Below are positions 15,490 to 24,237 of a DNA stretch of 64,000 nt, in pieces (within the stretch, counting starts at the first letter, position 1; each line of letters begins with the position of its first letter). The notes below the pieces were generated by a model. The model searched no databases. It was not told where the DNA came from and saw nothing but the letters and a program-made list of their open reading frames with translations. The stretch is from DATEDA01 sp963827595 (GTDB lineage Bacteria; Pseudomonadota; Gammaproteobacteria; Burkholderiales; SG8-39). Location: contig CAWHBT010000004.1 in NCBI GenBank assembly GCA_963827595.1, forward strand, positions 62,001 through 126,000, given 5' to 3'. The position numbers were made by a program, and so were the translations under genes.

Positions 15490-16094
15490 AATACTGAGAG
15501 CGTATTCTCTAATATTACTTTAACTTCCTCGGTGCTCTTTCGCGCGTCGATCACCCGGAACCGCCCCGGGAACTGTCCCGCGCGTTCCAGGTAGGCCGCG
15601 CGAACCCGCTCATGGAACGCCGCGTCCTCCCGCTCGAAGCGGTCCGGGGCCCCGGGAGCCTGCCGGAGGCGCGCCTGGCCGGTGCTCACGGGGACGTCGA
15701 AGTACAGCGTGAGATCCGGTTGCAGGTCGTCCTGGACCCAGGTTTCGAGGATCCGGAGCTTGTCGACCGGGAACCCGCGTCCCCCGCCCTGGTACGCGAA
15801 CGTGGCATCCGTGAACCGGTCCGAGATCACCCATGCGCCGCGCGCCAGCCCCGGTCGCACGACCTGCGCGATGTGCTCCTGGCGCGCTGCGAACATGAGC
15901 AGGGTTTCGCTCCCGGCGTCCATGGCGTCACGCAGCAGAATCTCGCGGAGCCGCTCCCCCAGCGGTGTGCCGCCAGGCTCGCGCGTGACCACAACTTCCC
16001 GCCCGGAGCGTCGCAGGCGTTCGGCGATCCAGGCGACGTGGCTGCTCTTGCCGGCGCCGTCGATCCCTTCGAGCGTTATGAACTTTCCCGGCAT
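15486..16094 (-). CDS. tmk: Thymidylate kinase
   Basis: 202 aa. It phosphorylates dTMP to dTDP. The P-loop is EGIDGAGKSS, followed by the DR-type motif in TREPGGTPLGE and ISDRFTDATFAYQGGGRG, which is typical of the bacterial enzyme. It sits between mltG (12 bases upstream) and holB (4-base overlap), the usual proteobacterial order. The last 10 codons are unusually A+T-rich for this window, perhaps because the holB start is embedded there. Confidence 0.95.
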   Translation of the reverse strand: MPGKFITLEGIDGAGKSSHVAWIAERLRRSGREVVVTREPGGTPLGERLREILLRDAMDAGSETLLMFAARQEHIAQVVRPGLARGAWVISDRFTDATFAYQGGGRGFPVDKLRILETWVQDDLQPDLTLYFDVPVSTGQARLRQAPGAPDRFEREDAAFHERVRAAYLERAGQFPGRFRVIDARKSTEEVKVILENTLSVL

Positions 16095-16106
16095 CTCGCA
16101 GCGCCC

Positions 16107-17108
16107 TCAGCGGCGGCCACCGAGCTGATATTTTGTCACGGCGCGGTTGTGCTCCTCGAGCGTCCGCGAGAACTCGCTCGTGCCATCGCCGCGGGCGACG
16201 AAGTACAGCGCGTCGGTGGGCGCCGGGTTGAGGACCGCCTCGATCGCCGCCGACCCCGGCAGCGCGATCGGCGTGGGCGGCAAGCCATCGCGCGTGTAGG
16301 TGTTGTACGGCGTGTCCGCGAGGAGATCGCGCTTGCGGAGATTGCCGTCGAAAGCGCTCCCCAGGCCGTAGATCACGGTCGGGTCCGCCTGGAGCTTCAT
16401 CCCGGTGCGCAGCCGATTGACCAGGACGGCGGCGATCATGGCCCGATCGTCGGCGCGCCCGGTTTCCTTCTCCACGATGGACGCGAGAATCAGCGCCTCG
16501 TAGGGCGAGCCGAGCGGCAGGTCGGGCTGGCGCTGCGCCCATGCCGAATCGAGCCGCTTCGCCATCGCGCGGTAGGCGCGGCGCAGGACCTCGAGATCGC
16601 TCGCGCCCTTCGCGAACCGGTAGGTGTCCGGGAAGAACAGGCCCTCGGGGTTCTCGCTGGGCGCCTGGAGGCGCTGCATCACCGCGGCGTCGGCCAGCCC
16701 CCGCGTGTCGTGGCGGACGTCGGGATGCGCATCGAGCGCGTCCCGGAGCTGCTTGAAGCTCCAGCCCTCGATGAACGCGACCTCGGTCAGAGCGACTTCG
16801 CCCCGTACGAGCTTGCCGAGGAGGTCGAGCGGCGTCACCCCCGAGCGGATCTCGTACTGACCCGCCTTGATCTCGGACGGGTTTCCGGCCAGGCGCGCGA
16901 GCGCCTCGAACGCCCAGGGCCGCATTCCGACGCCCGCCTGCGCGATCGCCCGCGAGGCGGTGCGGAGCGAGCTCCCCTGGGGGATCGTGAATTCGACCGT
17001 CGCCGCCCCCATCTCAAGGGGCGTGTGCGCGAACCACCAGAGCCAGCCCCCGGCGGCGAGCAACGCGAGAATTCCGAGCAGGAAGAGAGACTTGAGCGTC
17101 CGAACCAT
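16107..17108 (-). CDS. mltG: Endolytic murein transglycosylase
   Basis: 333 aa. An N-terminal membrane anchor (about residues 8-27) is followed by a LysM-like region and the YceG/MltG catalytic domain. The signature ASIVEKETG contains the catalytic Glu (about residue 220), and DPTVIYGLG and YNTYTRDGLPPTPIA are typical of the family. It cuts nascent glycan strands at the inner membrane and so may end peptidoglycan polymerisation. The gene is divergent from ygfZ. Confidence 0.94.
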   Translation of the reverse strand: MVRTLKSLFLLGILALLAAGGWLWWFAHTPLEMGAATVEFTIPQGSSLRTASRAIAQAGVGMRPWAFEALARLAGNPSEIKAGQYEIRSGVTPLDLLGKLVRGEVALTEVAFIEGWSFKQLRDALDAHPDVRHDTRGLADAAVMQRLQAPSENPEGLFFPDTYRFAKGASDLEVLRRAYRAMAKRLDSAWAQRQPDLPLGSPYEALILASIVEKETGRADDRAMIAAVLVNRLRTGMKLQADPTVIYGLGSAFDGNLRKRDLLADTPYNTYTRDGLPPTPIALPGSAAIEAVLNPAPTDALYFVARGDGTSEFSRTLEEHNRAVTKYQLGGRR

Positions 17109-17164
17109 CAGGGTGGGCGGGGCGGCTGTCGCTGTCCCGCCGATATGATACGGTCCCCTGCCCC

Positions 17165-18217
17165 ATGCTGCCGCACGTCGATTCGGTAAGTGATCCTTTT
17201 CTCGCGTTTCTTGCGGCGCGCGCCGGCACCGTCGCCGACGGCGTGGTGCGCGACTTCGGTGACGCGCCCGGCGAGATCGCTGCGACCGCGTCCGGAAGCG
17301 TGGTGGCGCACCTCGCGCAGTTCGGGATCCTCGCGTTCAGGGGCGAGGACGCCCGCGATTTCCTGCACCGCCAGCTCAGCTGCGACGTGGAGGGGCTGGC
17401 CGACACTGCCGGCGCCTACGGCGCGTACTGCACGCCGAAGGGTCGCGTCCTCGCGAACTTCCTGCTCTGGCGCGAGCCGGACGCGTTCTGCATGCTGCTG
17501 CCACGCGCGATCGTCCACGGCATCCAGAAGCGGCTGCAGATGTACGTGCTCCGCTCGAAGGTGACGCTCGCGGATCGGACCGATGATCTCGTCGTCCTCG
17601 GCGCCTCCGGGCCGGCCGCAGCGGATGCAGTGGCGAAGCTGGCGGGAACCCCGCCCGGGGGGCCGCTAGGCGTTGCGCGGCGCGATCAGGTCACGGTCAT
17701 CGCGCTCGCGCCGGCGCGGTTTCTCGTCACGACCCCCAGGGCCTACGCGCCGCATGTCTGGGGCCAGTTGACCGGCGCTTTGCGGCCCGTCGGCGCGGCG
17801 TGCTGGGATTGGCTCGAGATCGCGAACGGCTGGCCGTGGATCACGGCCGCCACGCAGGACCAGTTCGTTCCGCAGATGGCGAACCTCGAGCTCCTCGGCG
17901 GGGTGAGCTTCCGGAAGGGCTGCTACCCGGGCCAGGAGATCGTCGCGCGTACGCAGCATCTGGGCCAGCCCAAGCGGCGGCTTTATCTCGCGCACGCGCG
18001 GCCGGAAGGGATCCCAGCGCCGGGTCAGCCGCTCTACAGCAGCGGCTTCGGCGACCAGGCCGCCGGCATGGTCGTCAACGCGGCGCCGGCGCCGGGCGGG
18101 GGCTTCGACCTGCTCGCCGTGGTACAGACCGCGAGCGTAGCCGGCGACACCATCCGCCTGGGGTCGCGGTCCGGGGCCGAGCTGCTCTTTCGCGACCTGC
18201 CCTATGCCGTGACGTGA
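17165..18217 (+). CDS. ygfZ: YgfZ/GcvT-like iron-sulfur cluster repair protein
   Basis: 350 aa, folate-binding GcvT-like fold. The family signature KGCYPGQEIVAR is present with its conserved Cys. The protein supports folate-dependent maintenance or repair of certain Fe-S enzymes such as MiaB. A -10-like TATGAT at 17144-17149 lies upstream, and the start is close behind it. The stop overlaps the GTG of the next gene by four bases, so the two are translationally coupled. Confidence 0.92.
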   Translation: MLPHVDSVSDPFLAFLAARAGTVADGVVRDFGDAPGEIAATASGSVVAHLAQFGILAFRGEDARDFLHRQLSCDVEGLADTAGAYGAYCTPKGRVLANFLLWREPDAFCMLLPRAIVHGIQKRLQMYVLRSKVTLADRTDDLVVLGASGPAAADAVAKLAGTPPGGPLGVARRDQVTVIALAPARFLVTTPRAYAPHVWGQLTGALRPVGAACWDWLEIANGWPWITAATQDQFVPQMANLELLGGVSFRKGCYPGQEIVARTQHLGQPKRRLYLAHARPEGIPAPGQPLYSSGFGDQAAGMVVNAAPAPGGGFDLLAVVQTASVAGDTIRLGSRSGAELLFRDLPYAVT

Positions 18218-18495
18218 AGCACAGCTACTACATCTACTACCGGACCGGCGTCGACGCTTCGCGGACTCGCGCGGCGGTGACCGCGATGCAAGCTGCCCTG
18301 GCTGAGGCGACCGGCGTCGCCGGGCGACTGCTCAGCCGGGTCGATGACCGCACGACGTGGATGGAGGTCTACGAGGACGTCACCGATCCCGAGCGCTTCG
18401 AGCGGGAGCTTGCGGCGTGCGTGGAACGGTTCGGCGTGCGCTCGCTGCTCCAGGCCGGCGCCGCGCGGCACGTCGAGCGTTTCACCGCCGACTGA
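18214..18495 (+). CDS. DUF4936 family protein
   Basis: 93 aa from a GTG at 18214 that overlaps the ygfZ stop (GTGA). The start HSYYIYYRTGVD and the segment TTWMEVYEDV match the DUF4936 family, which is found next to ygfZ or the NRDE gene in betaproteobacteria. It is predicted to be a small ferredoxin-like alpha/beta protein. No catalytic motif is visible and the function is unknown. It probably belongs to the ygfZ operon. Confidence 0.8.
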   Translation: MKHSYYIYYRTGVDASRTRAAVTAMQAALAEATGVAGRLLSRVDDRTTWMEVYEDVTDPERFERELAACVERFGVRSLLQAGAARHVERFTAD

Positions 18496-18504
18496 TTCTT
18501 CCGG

Positions 18505-19266
18505 ATGTGCCTGATTCTCTTTGCCCACCGCGCGCACCCGGCGTATCGCCTGGTCGTGGCCGCGAATCGCGACGAATGGTTCCGGCGTCCGACTGCTTCG
18601 GCCGCCTTCTGGGTCGACGCGCCGGAGATCTTCGCCGGCCGCGATCTCGAGCAGCATGGCACCTGGCTCGGAGTCACGACGACCGGCCGGTTCGCAGCGA
18701 TCACGAATTTTCGCGATCCGGGGAGCCACCGGCCCGACGCGCCGTCCCGCGGCCGGCTCGTGAGCGACTTTCTGCGCGCGCGCGCCACGCCGGCTGCGTA
18801 CCTCGAGCGCCTGGGTTCGGACGCGGCGTCCTACAACGGCTTCAGCCTGCTCGTCGGCGACGGCGCGTCGCTCTGCTTTTTCTCCAACCGCGAGGGCGAG
18901 GTCCGCAGGCTCGAACCGGGCGTCTACGGCCTGTCGAACAGCCTCCTCGACGTGCCGTGGCCCAAGGTCCGGCTCGGCAAGGACCGACTCACCCGCCAGC
19001 TCAACGCCCGCGTCGACGCGGACGCGCTACTCGCGCTGCTGGACGACACGCGCACCGCGGCGGACGACGATCTCCCGCGCACCGGGGTCAGCAGCGAGTG
19101 GGAACGGAAGCTGTCCGCGCTTCGCATCGTCGCCGACGGCTATGGCACGCGTTCGTCTACTGCGCTCCTGGTCGGCGCCGAAGGCGATGTTTCGATCGCC
19201 GAGCGCTCGTTCGACGAGGACGGCCGGGAGCAGTCGACCGTCCGGGAGCGCTTCGCAATCAGCTGA
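18505..19266 (+). CDS. NRDE (TANGO2-like) family protein
   Basis: 253 aa. It begins MCLILFA and carries the name-giving motif AANRDEWFRRPT near residue 23, followed by FAGRDLEQHGTWLG and FAAITNFRDP. This is the conserved N-terminal block of NRDE/TANGO2 proteins, whose fold resembles Ntn hydrolases; Cys2 would become the N-terminal nucleophile if Met is removed. The biochemical role is not established; links to haem or lipid handling have been proposed for the eukaryotic member. It is nine bases downstream of the DUF4936 gene and converges on a GNAT gene with an 8-base overlap. Confidence 0.85.
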   Translation: MCLILFAHRAHPAYRLVVAANRDEWFRRPTASAAFWVDAPEIFAGRDLEQHGTWLGVTTTGRFAAITNFRDPGSHRPDAPSRGRLVSDFLRARATPAAYLERLGSDAASYNGFSLLVGDGASLCFFSNREGEVRRLEPGVYGLSNSLLDVPWPKVRLGKDRLTRQLNARVDADALLALLDDTRTAADDDLPRTGVSSEWERKLSALRIVADGYGTRSSTALLVGAEGDVSIAERSFDEDGREQSTVRERFAIS

Positions 19267-19687
19267 TCTCGCGCGCCATCGTCACGTGCGGAATCCCCGC
19301 TTCCATGAACTCGTCGCCGGAAGCAGCGAAGCCGTGACGAACGTAGAACGGGACGGCGTGCGTCTGGGCGTTCAGGACGACCCGCTTCATGCCGCGCTCC
19401 TGCGCGCGCGCCACCAGCGCCCCGAGGATTCGGCCACCGATCCCCGACCCGCGCCACTCCGGGAGCACGGCCATGCGGCCGATGTGTCCGTCCGGGAGCA
19501 GGCGCCCGGTACCGACTACCCTACCCGCGCGGTCGAAGGCGAGCGCGTGATCCGAGCGCTGATCCCATTCGTCGCGCTCGATCTCGGGCGGTACGCCCTG
19601 CTCGACGACGAACACCGCGTCCCGGACGCACATCGCCTCCGCCTCCGCGTCGGGCCACGCGACAATCCGCACCGCCACTTCGCGCAT
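19259..19687 (-). CDS. GNAT family N-acetyltransferase
   Basis: 142 aa from the ATG at 19687; no clear Shine-Dalgarno, so the start is uncertain by a few codons. The acetyl-CoA binding motif is RMAVLPEWRGSGIGGRIL, and the second part FYVRHGFAASGDEF is typical of the ElaA/YjcF-like branch (N-terminal region EAMCVRDAVFVVEQGVPPE). The substrate is unknown. The reading frame stays open far upstream, but that part is a shadow of the aldolase/SDR gene on the other strand. Confidence 0.85.
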   Translation of the reverse strand: MREVAVRIVAWPDAEAEAMCVRDAVFVVEQGVPPEIERDEWDQRSDHALAFDRAGRVVGTGRLLPDGHIGRMAVLPEWRGSGIGGRILGALVARAQERGMKRVVLNAQTHAVPFYVRHGFAASGDEFMEAGIPHVTMAREIS

Positions 19688-19731
19688 CGCCAGGAGGAGT
19701 GAAAGACTGCAGTCGGTGTGAGGGCGGCCGC

Positions 19732-19737
19732 TATAAT
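19732..19737 (+). promoter_or_regulatory. Consensus -10 box next to the aldolase/SDR start
   Basis: TATAAT is a perfect -10 hexamer. Transcription would begin about seven bases later, at or next to the ATG at 19745, which would make the message leaderless. No good -35 is seen at 16-18 bases upstream. Confidence 0.45.
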
Positions 19738-19744
19738 ACTTTCG

Positions 19745-21718
19745 ATGCAGAGTCTCTGGCAGGACACCGAAGCCGCCGCCTTCGCCGGCGACCTCCCGCA
19801 ACGCGTCTACACCTCGCGGCTGCTCGGCCGCGACAAGTCGCTCGTCTTGCATGGCGGCGGCAACACGTCGGTGAAGATCGGCGAGCGCAACCGTTTCGGC
19901 GAGAACGAGACGATCCTGTACGTGAAGGGCAGCGGCTGGGACCTCGAGTCGATCGAGCCCGCCGGCTTCTCCCCGGTGCGGCTCGACCACGTGCGCAAGC
20001 TCGCCGAGCTCGAGCGCCTGTCCGATCCGGACATGGTCAACGAGCTCGTCACCCACATGGTCCGGGCCGCGGCGCCGGCGCCCTCGATCGAGACGATCCT
20101 CCACGGCTGCATGCCGTTCAAGTTCGTGGACCACACCCACGCGGACGCAGTCCTCGCGATCACGAACACGCCCGGCGGTGAGGCACGCATCCGCGAGGTC
20201 TACGGCGACGCAGTCATCGTCATTCCCTATCTCATGCCGGGGTTCGACCTCGCCCAGCGCGTAGCGCGCGAATTCGCCCGGGCAGCAACGCCGCGGACGA
20301 TCGGCGTGGTCCTGATGAAGCACGGGATCTTCTCGTTCGGCGACGGTGCGCGGGAGTCCTACGAGCGGATGCTCGACCTGGTCGGACGCGCGGAGGCATA
20401 CCTCGCCGGAAAGCGTGCCTGGGACGTCGTGCTCTCCCCCACCGCCGCGGCCCCCGAAATCAGCGGTCTGGACCTCGCCGACCTGCGCCGGCGGATCGCC
20501 GCCGTGGCCGGGGTTCCCCTGCTCCTGCGCACGCGCACGACGGCGCAGACGCTCGCATTCGCGCGGCATGGCGAGGTGAGACGCCTCTCGCAGCAGGGCC
20601 CGGCCACGCCCGACCACGTGATCCGGACCAAGCGCGTCCCGATGCTCGGCGACGACATCGAGGGCTTCGTTGCGGCGTACCGCGACTACTTCGCCCGTCA
20701 CGAGCCGCAAGCCAAGGAGCGCAAGGTCATGCTCGACCCGGCGCCGCGCGTGGTCCTCGACCCGCGCTTCGGCCTGGCGTGCCTCGGCCGCACCGCCAAG
20801 GACGCGCGCGTCGTCGAGGAGCTCTACGAGCATACGATCGACGTGATTCTCCGGGCCGAAGCCCTCGCGGGCTACGAGGCGCTGCCGGCGCAGGACCTCT
20901 TCGACGTCGAGTACTGGGATCTCGAGCAGGCGAAGCTGAAGAAGGCCGGCAAACCGCTCGCGTTCGCCGGCGAGGTGGCCTGGGTCACTGGCGCGGCATC
21001 GGGCATCGGCAAGGCCGCAGTGAGCGCGCTCCTCGCCCGCGGTGCGGCGGTCGTGGGGCTCGACCTCAATCCCGCGGTCGAAACCCTCCACCGGCGCGAC
21101 GACTATCTCGGCCTGCGCTGCGACGTCACCGAGGAGAGTGCGATTGCCGGGGCACTCGAACGTACGGCACGCGCGTTCGGCGGCCTCGACATGCTGGTCC
21201 TGAACGCGGGCGTCTTCCCGGCGAGCCGCAGCATCAAGGACCTGGCGAGCGACGAATGGCGGAGCACGATGCGCGTCAATCTCGACGCCAATCTGCTGCT
21301 CATGCGCGCATGCCACGCGTACCTGAAGCGCGCGCCGCGAGGTGGACGGGTCGTCGTCATCGGCTCCAAGAACGTCCCGGCGCCGGGGCCCGGGGCGGCG
21401 GCGTACTCCGCCTCCAAGGCGGCGCTCAACCAGCTCGCGCGGATCGCGGCGCTGGAATGGGGTGCCGACGGAATCCGCGTGAACACCCTGCATCCGAACG
21501 CGGTGTTCGACACCGGATTGTGGACCGACGAGGTGCTGGCGGAGCGCGCGCAACACTACGGCATGACGATCGAACAGTACAAGAGCAACAACATCCTCCG
21601 CACCGAAGTGACGAGCCGCGACGTCGCGGAGCTGGCCGCGGAGATGTGCGGTCCGTTGTTCGCCAAGACGACGGGCGCGCAGCTGCCCGTCGATGGCGGC
21701 AACGAGCGGGTGATCTAG
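19745..21718 (+). CDS. Bifunctional class II aldolase / short-chain dehydrogenase
   Basis: 657 aa. I start it at ATG 19745, not at the longer GTG form from 19718, because a TATAAT box lies between them. Residues about 10-300 are a class II aldolase/RhaD-type domain with HGGGNTSVK and the metal site DHTHADAVL. Residues about 400-657 are an SDR domain with TGAASGIGKAA, NAGV and the catalytic YSASK. Family members (rhamnulose-1-phosphate aldolase/alcohol dehydrogenase type) convert a sugar phosphate or related ketose into smaller products. The true substrate here is unknown. It is followed seven bases later by mtnA. Confidence 0.88.
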   Translation: MQSLWQDTEAAAFAGDLPQRVYTSRLLGRDKSLVLHGGGNTSVKIGERNRFGENETILYVKGSGWDLESIEPAGFSPVRLDHVRKLAELERLSDPDMVNELVTHMVRAAAPAPSIETILHGCMPFKFVDHTHADAVLAITNTPGGEARIREVYGDAVIVIPYLMPGFDLAQRVAREFARAATPRTIGVVLMKHGIFSFGDGARESYERMLDLVGRAEAYLAGKRAWDVVLSPTAAAPEISGLDLADLRRRIAAVAGVPLLLRTRTTAQTLAFARHGEVRRLSQQGPATPDHVIRTKRVPMLGDDIEGFVAAYRDYFARHEPQAKERKVMLDPAPRVVLDPRFGLACLGRTAKDARVVEELYEHTIDVILRAEALAGYEALPAQDLFDVEYWDLEQAKLKKAGKPLAFAGEVAWVTGAASGIGKAAVSALLARGAAVVGLDLNPAVETLHRRDDYLGLRCDVTEESAIAGALERTARAFGGLDMLVLNAGVFPASRSIKDLASDEWRSTMRVNLDANLLLMRACHAYLKRAPRGGRVVVIGSKNVPAPGPGAAAYSASKAALNQLARIAALEWGADGIRVNTLHPNAVFDTGLWTDEVLAERAQHYGMTIEQYKSNNILRTEVTSRDVAELAAEMCGPLFAKTTGAQLPVDGGNERVI

Positions 21719-21725
21719 CCCTTTC

Positions 21726-22772
21726 ATGGCGCACTCCATCGAGACGTTCCGCTGGCGGGGCGATCGCCTCGAACTCATCGACCAGCGGGCGCTCCCGCAG
21801 CGGCTCGCGTACGTGTCATGCGCGACCGCGGCCGAGGTGGCGGCTGCGATCCGGGACATGATCGTCCGCGGCGCGCCGGCAATCGGGTGCGCGGCCGCCT
21901 ACGGCGTCGCGCTCGAAGCCGCCCGGCCGACCTTCGCCTCGATCGACGAGTTCTACCGCGCCGTCGAGAGCGCGTTCGACGAGCTCGCGGGCAGCCGGCC
22001 CACGGCGGTGAACCTCTTCTGGGCGCTGGACCGGATGCGGCGCGTACTGGATGCGGCGCGCGGCCTGCCGCCCGATCGGGTGGCGGCGAAGCTCGCGGAC
22101 GAGGCCCAGGCGATTCATCGGGAGGATCTCGAGGTCAACCGCGCGATCGGCCGCAACGGCGCGGCGCTCGTGGCCGACGGCGCGCGCATCATGACCCACT
22201 GCAACGCCGGCGCGCTCGCGACCGCCGGACACGGAACCGCCCTCGGCATCGTGCGCTCCGCCCGCGACGACGGGAAGCGGGTCTCGGTGGTCGCGACCGA
22301 GACTCGCCCATATCTCCAGGGTGCACGCCTCACCGCGTGGGAGATGGTGCAGGAGGGAATCCCGGTCACGCTGGTCACCGACAACATGGCCGGTCATCTC
22401 ATGCAGCGCGGCGCCATCGATGTCGTCATCGTCGGTGCCGATCGGATCGCGGCGAACGGCGACGTCGCGAACAAGATCGGCACCTACACGCTGGCGGTGC
22501 TCGCGGCGCGTCACCGGATCCCGTTCTTCGTCGCCGCGCCGCTTTCCACCATCGACGCCAAGGTCGCGGAAGGCAGCGCGATCCCGATCGAGCAACGCGG
22601 CGCCGCTGAAGTCACCGGCTTCCGCGGTGAGCGCTGGGCGGCCGAGGGCGTGGCGGTGGCGAATCCGGCATTCGACGTCACGCCCGCCGAGCTCGTGACC
22701 GGGATCGTGACCGAGCGCGGCGTGGTGTCTCCGGTGACCGCCGACGGCGTCCGCCGCACGCTCGAGGGCTGA
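21726..22772 (+). CDS. mtnA: S-methyl-5-thioribose-1-phosphate isomerase
   Basis: 348 aa. It converts methylthioribose-1-phosphate to methylthioribulose-1-phosphate in methionine salvage. Signatures include MIVRGAPAIGCAAAYG, MTHCNAGALAT (catalytic Cys) and GADRIAANGDVANKIGTY (catalytic Asp). Its position next to a class II aldolase/SDR gene suggests that the two act together. The aldolase could split a methylthio- or 5-deoxypentulose phosphate formed by this isomerase, as in the dihydroxyacetone-phosphate shunt known from other bacteria; this is inference. Confidence 0.95.
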   Translation: MAHSIETFRWRGDRLELIDQRALPQRLAYVSCATAAEVAAAIRDMIVRGAPAIGCAAAYGVALEAARPTFASIDEFYRAVESAFDELAGSRPTAVNLFWALDRMRRVLDAARGLPPDRVAAKLADEAQAIHREDLEVNRAIGRNGAALVADGARIMTHCNAGALATAGHGTALGIVRSARDDGKRVSVVATETRPYLQGARLTAWEMVQEGIPVTLVTDNMAGHLMQRGAIDVVIVGADRIAANGDVANKIGTYTLAVLAARHRIPFFVAAPLSTIDAKVAEGSAIPIEQRGAAEVTGFRGERWAAEGVAVANPAFDVTPAELVTGIVTERGVVSPVTADGVRRTLEG

Positions 22773-22776
22773 TCAC

Positions 22777-24237
22777 GTGCGGCGCGCAAGCTGCGCGCTC
22801 GTCGTCGGCCTCGCGGTCACCCTCGCCGGCTGCGCCGGGCGGCACTTCCAGGATGCGGGCGCCCCGCCCGCCCCACCGCAACAGCGCCTCGCCGAGTGGC
22901 CCTGGGAGGAGTATTGGACCGGCATCGTCTTCAACGGGAACAAGATCGGGTACGCGCACGTTCAGGTGCGGCCCGCCGCGGGCGGCGAGGCGTTCGAGAT
23001 TGCCGCGGAGAGCGCGTTCCGCTTGAAGTTCCTAGGGTTCGACAAGCGCATTGCGCTGCGCGCCCGCGACCGGGTGAAGGCTGATCTCGTGCTCGAATCG
23101 TTCGAGTACGCCTATCGCATCGACGGGTCCGAGCTCGCGCTCGCCGGCGTGCAGCGCGACGGGGTGCTGCGGGTGAAGGTGACGAACGCGGGGCGCACGA
23201 GCGAGCAGGCGCTGTCCGCACCCGACGCCGTCTATCCCGCGAGCGCGATCGGGATGATCCCGGTGGTGCGCGGCCTCGTTCCCGGGGCCGAGTATCGCTA
23301 CACGGTCTACGTCGGCGAATCGCAGCGCCTCGCGGAAGTGCAGCAGCGCGTCGAGGGCTACGAGCGAAGCACGCTCTTCGAGGGCGCGGCGTGGAAGGTC
23401 ACGACCGATCTCGAGGGCCTGCGCACGACGACCTGGATCGACCGGCTCGGCCGGCCGGTGCTCGAAGTCGGGCTGAACGGGGTGCTGATCGCGGGGCTCG
23501 AGGACGAGCGCCGCGCCAAGCGGGATCTCGCCCGGGCCGCGCTTGGGCAGGACGAGGCGTTGCTCGAGCTGGGGCTGATCCGGACTGCGACACCGATCGC
23601 CGCGCCGCGCGCCGCGACCCGTCTCAAGCTCTCGGTCAGGAGCCCCGCGGCCGCCACGCTGCCGCCGAGCGATCCGAGCCAGGATTGCCGCACGGTCGAC
23701 GCCAGCGTCGAGTGCGTGCTCCAAAGCGTGCCCGTTCCCGCCGGCCCGCGGGAGCCCGCCTACCTTCAGCCCTCACTCGCCGTGCCGAGCACGGATCCGC
23801 GCATCGGCGCGCTCGCGGCGTCGATCGTCGCCGGCAAGCCGGCCGCACGGGAGCAGGCGCAGGCCATCCTCGACTGGATCGGGGGGAACATCCGCAAGGA
23901 GCCGGCGGACGTGTTCTCGGCGCTCGACGTCCTGACGACCGGACGCGCCGAATGCCAGGGCCACGCCTATCTGTTCGCCGCGCTGGCACGCGCGAGCGGC
24001 ATCCCTACCCGCGTCGCGAACGGGCTCGTGTACTCGGCGGAGCTCAAGGGCTTCGCCTACCACGCCTGGAACGAGAGCCTGATCGACGGCCAGTGGCGCG
24101 CGATCGACCCGATGTTCGGCCAGCTCCAGGCCGACGCGACCCACCTCAAGCTGCTCTACGGCGAAAATCTCGGCGACCTCGCGCCGCTCGTGGCGTGGTT
24201 CGGGGCGACGCGGATCGAGGTCCTAGAGAGCCGCTGA
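22777..24237 (+). CDS. Transglutaminase-like domain lipoprotein
   Basis: 486 aa from GTG 22777, four bases after the mtnA stop. A lipoprotein signal ends with TLAGC (Cys about residue 18). The first 300 residues form a beta-rich domain of unknown role that begins WEEYWTGIVFNGNKIGYAHV. The transglutaminase/cysteine-protease-like core is C-terminal: Cys in AECQGHAYLFAALARASG, His in FAYHAWNE and Asp in WRAIDPMFGQ, giving a complete triad. It is expected to be anchored in the envelope. The family is usually annotated only as transglutaminase superfamily. The 3' end overlaps the convergent L,D-transpeptidase gene by 15 bases. Confidence 0.85.
   Translation: MRRASCALVVGLAVTLAGCAGRHFQDAGAPPAPPQQRLAEWPWEEYWTGIVFNGNKIGYAHVQVRPAAGGEAFEIAAESAFRLKFLGFDKRIALRARDRVKADLVLESFEYAYRIDGSELALAGVQRDGVLRVKVTNAGRTSEQALSAPDAVYPASAIGMIPVVRGLVPGAEYRYTVYVGESQRLAEVQQRVEGYERSTLFEGAAWKVTTDLEGLRTTTWIDRLGRPVLEVGLNGVLIAGLEDERRAKRDLARAALGQDEALLELGLIRTATPIAAPRAATRLKLSVRSPAAATLPPSDPSQDCRTVDASVECVLQSVPVPAGPREPAYLQPSLAVPSTDPRIGALAASIVAGKPAAREQAQAILDWIGGNIRKEPADVFSALDVLTTGRAECQGHAYLFAALARASGIPTRVANGLVYSAELKGFAYHAWNESLIDGQWRAIDPMFGQLQADATHLKLLYGENLGDLAPLVAWFGATRIEVLESR

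Noticed and set aside
19688..21859. Very long minus-strand frame upstream of the GNAT domain
   Set aside because: Only the part from 19687 down has GNAT motifs; the rest is the antisense of the aldolase/SDR gene and is rich in Arg, His and Glu, as expected for a GC-rich shadow.
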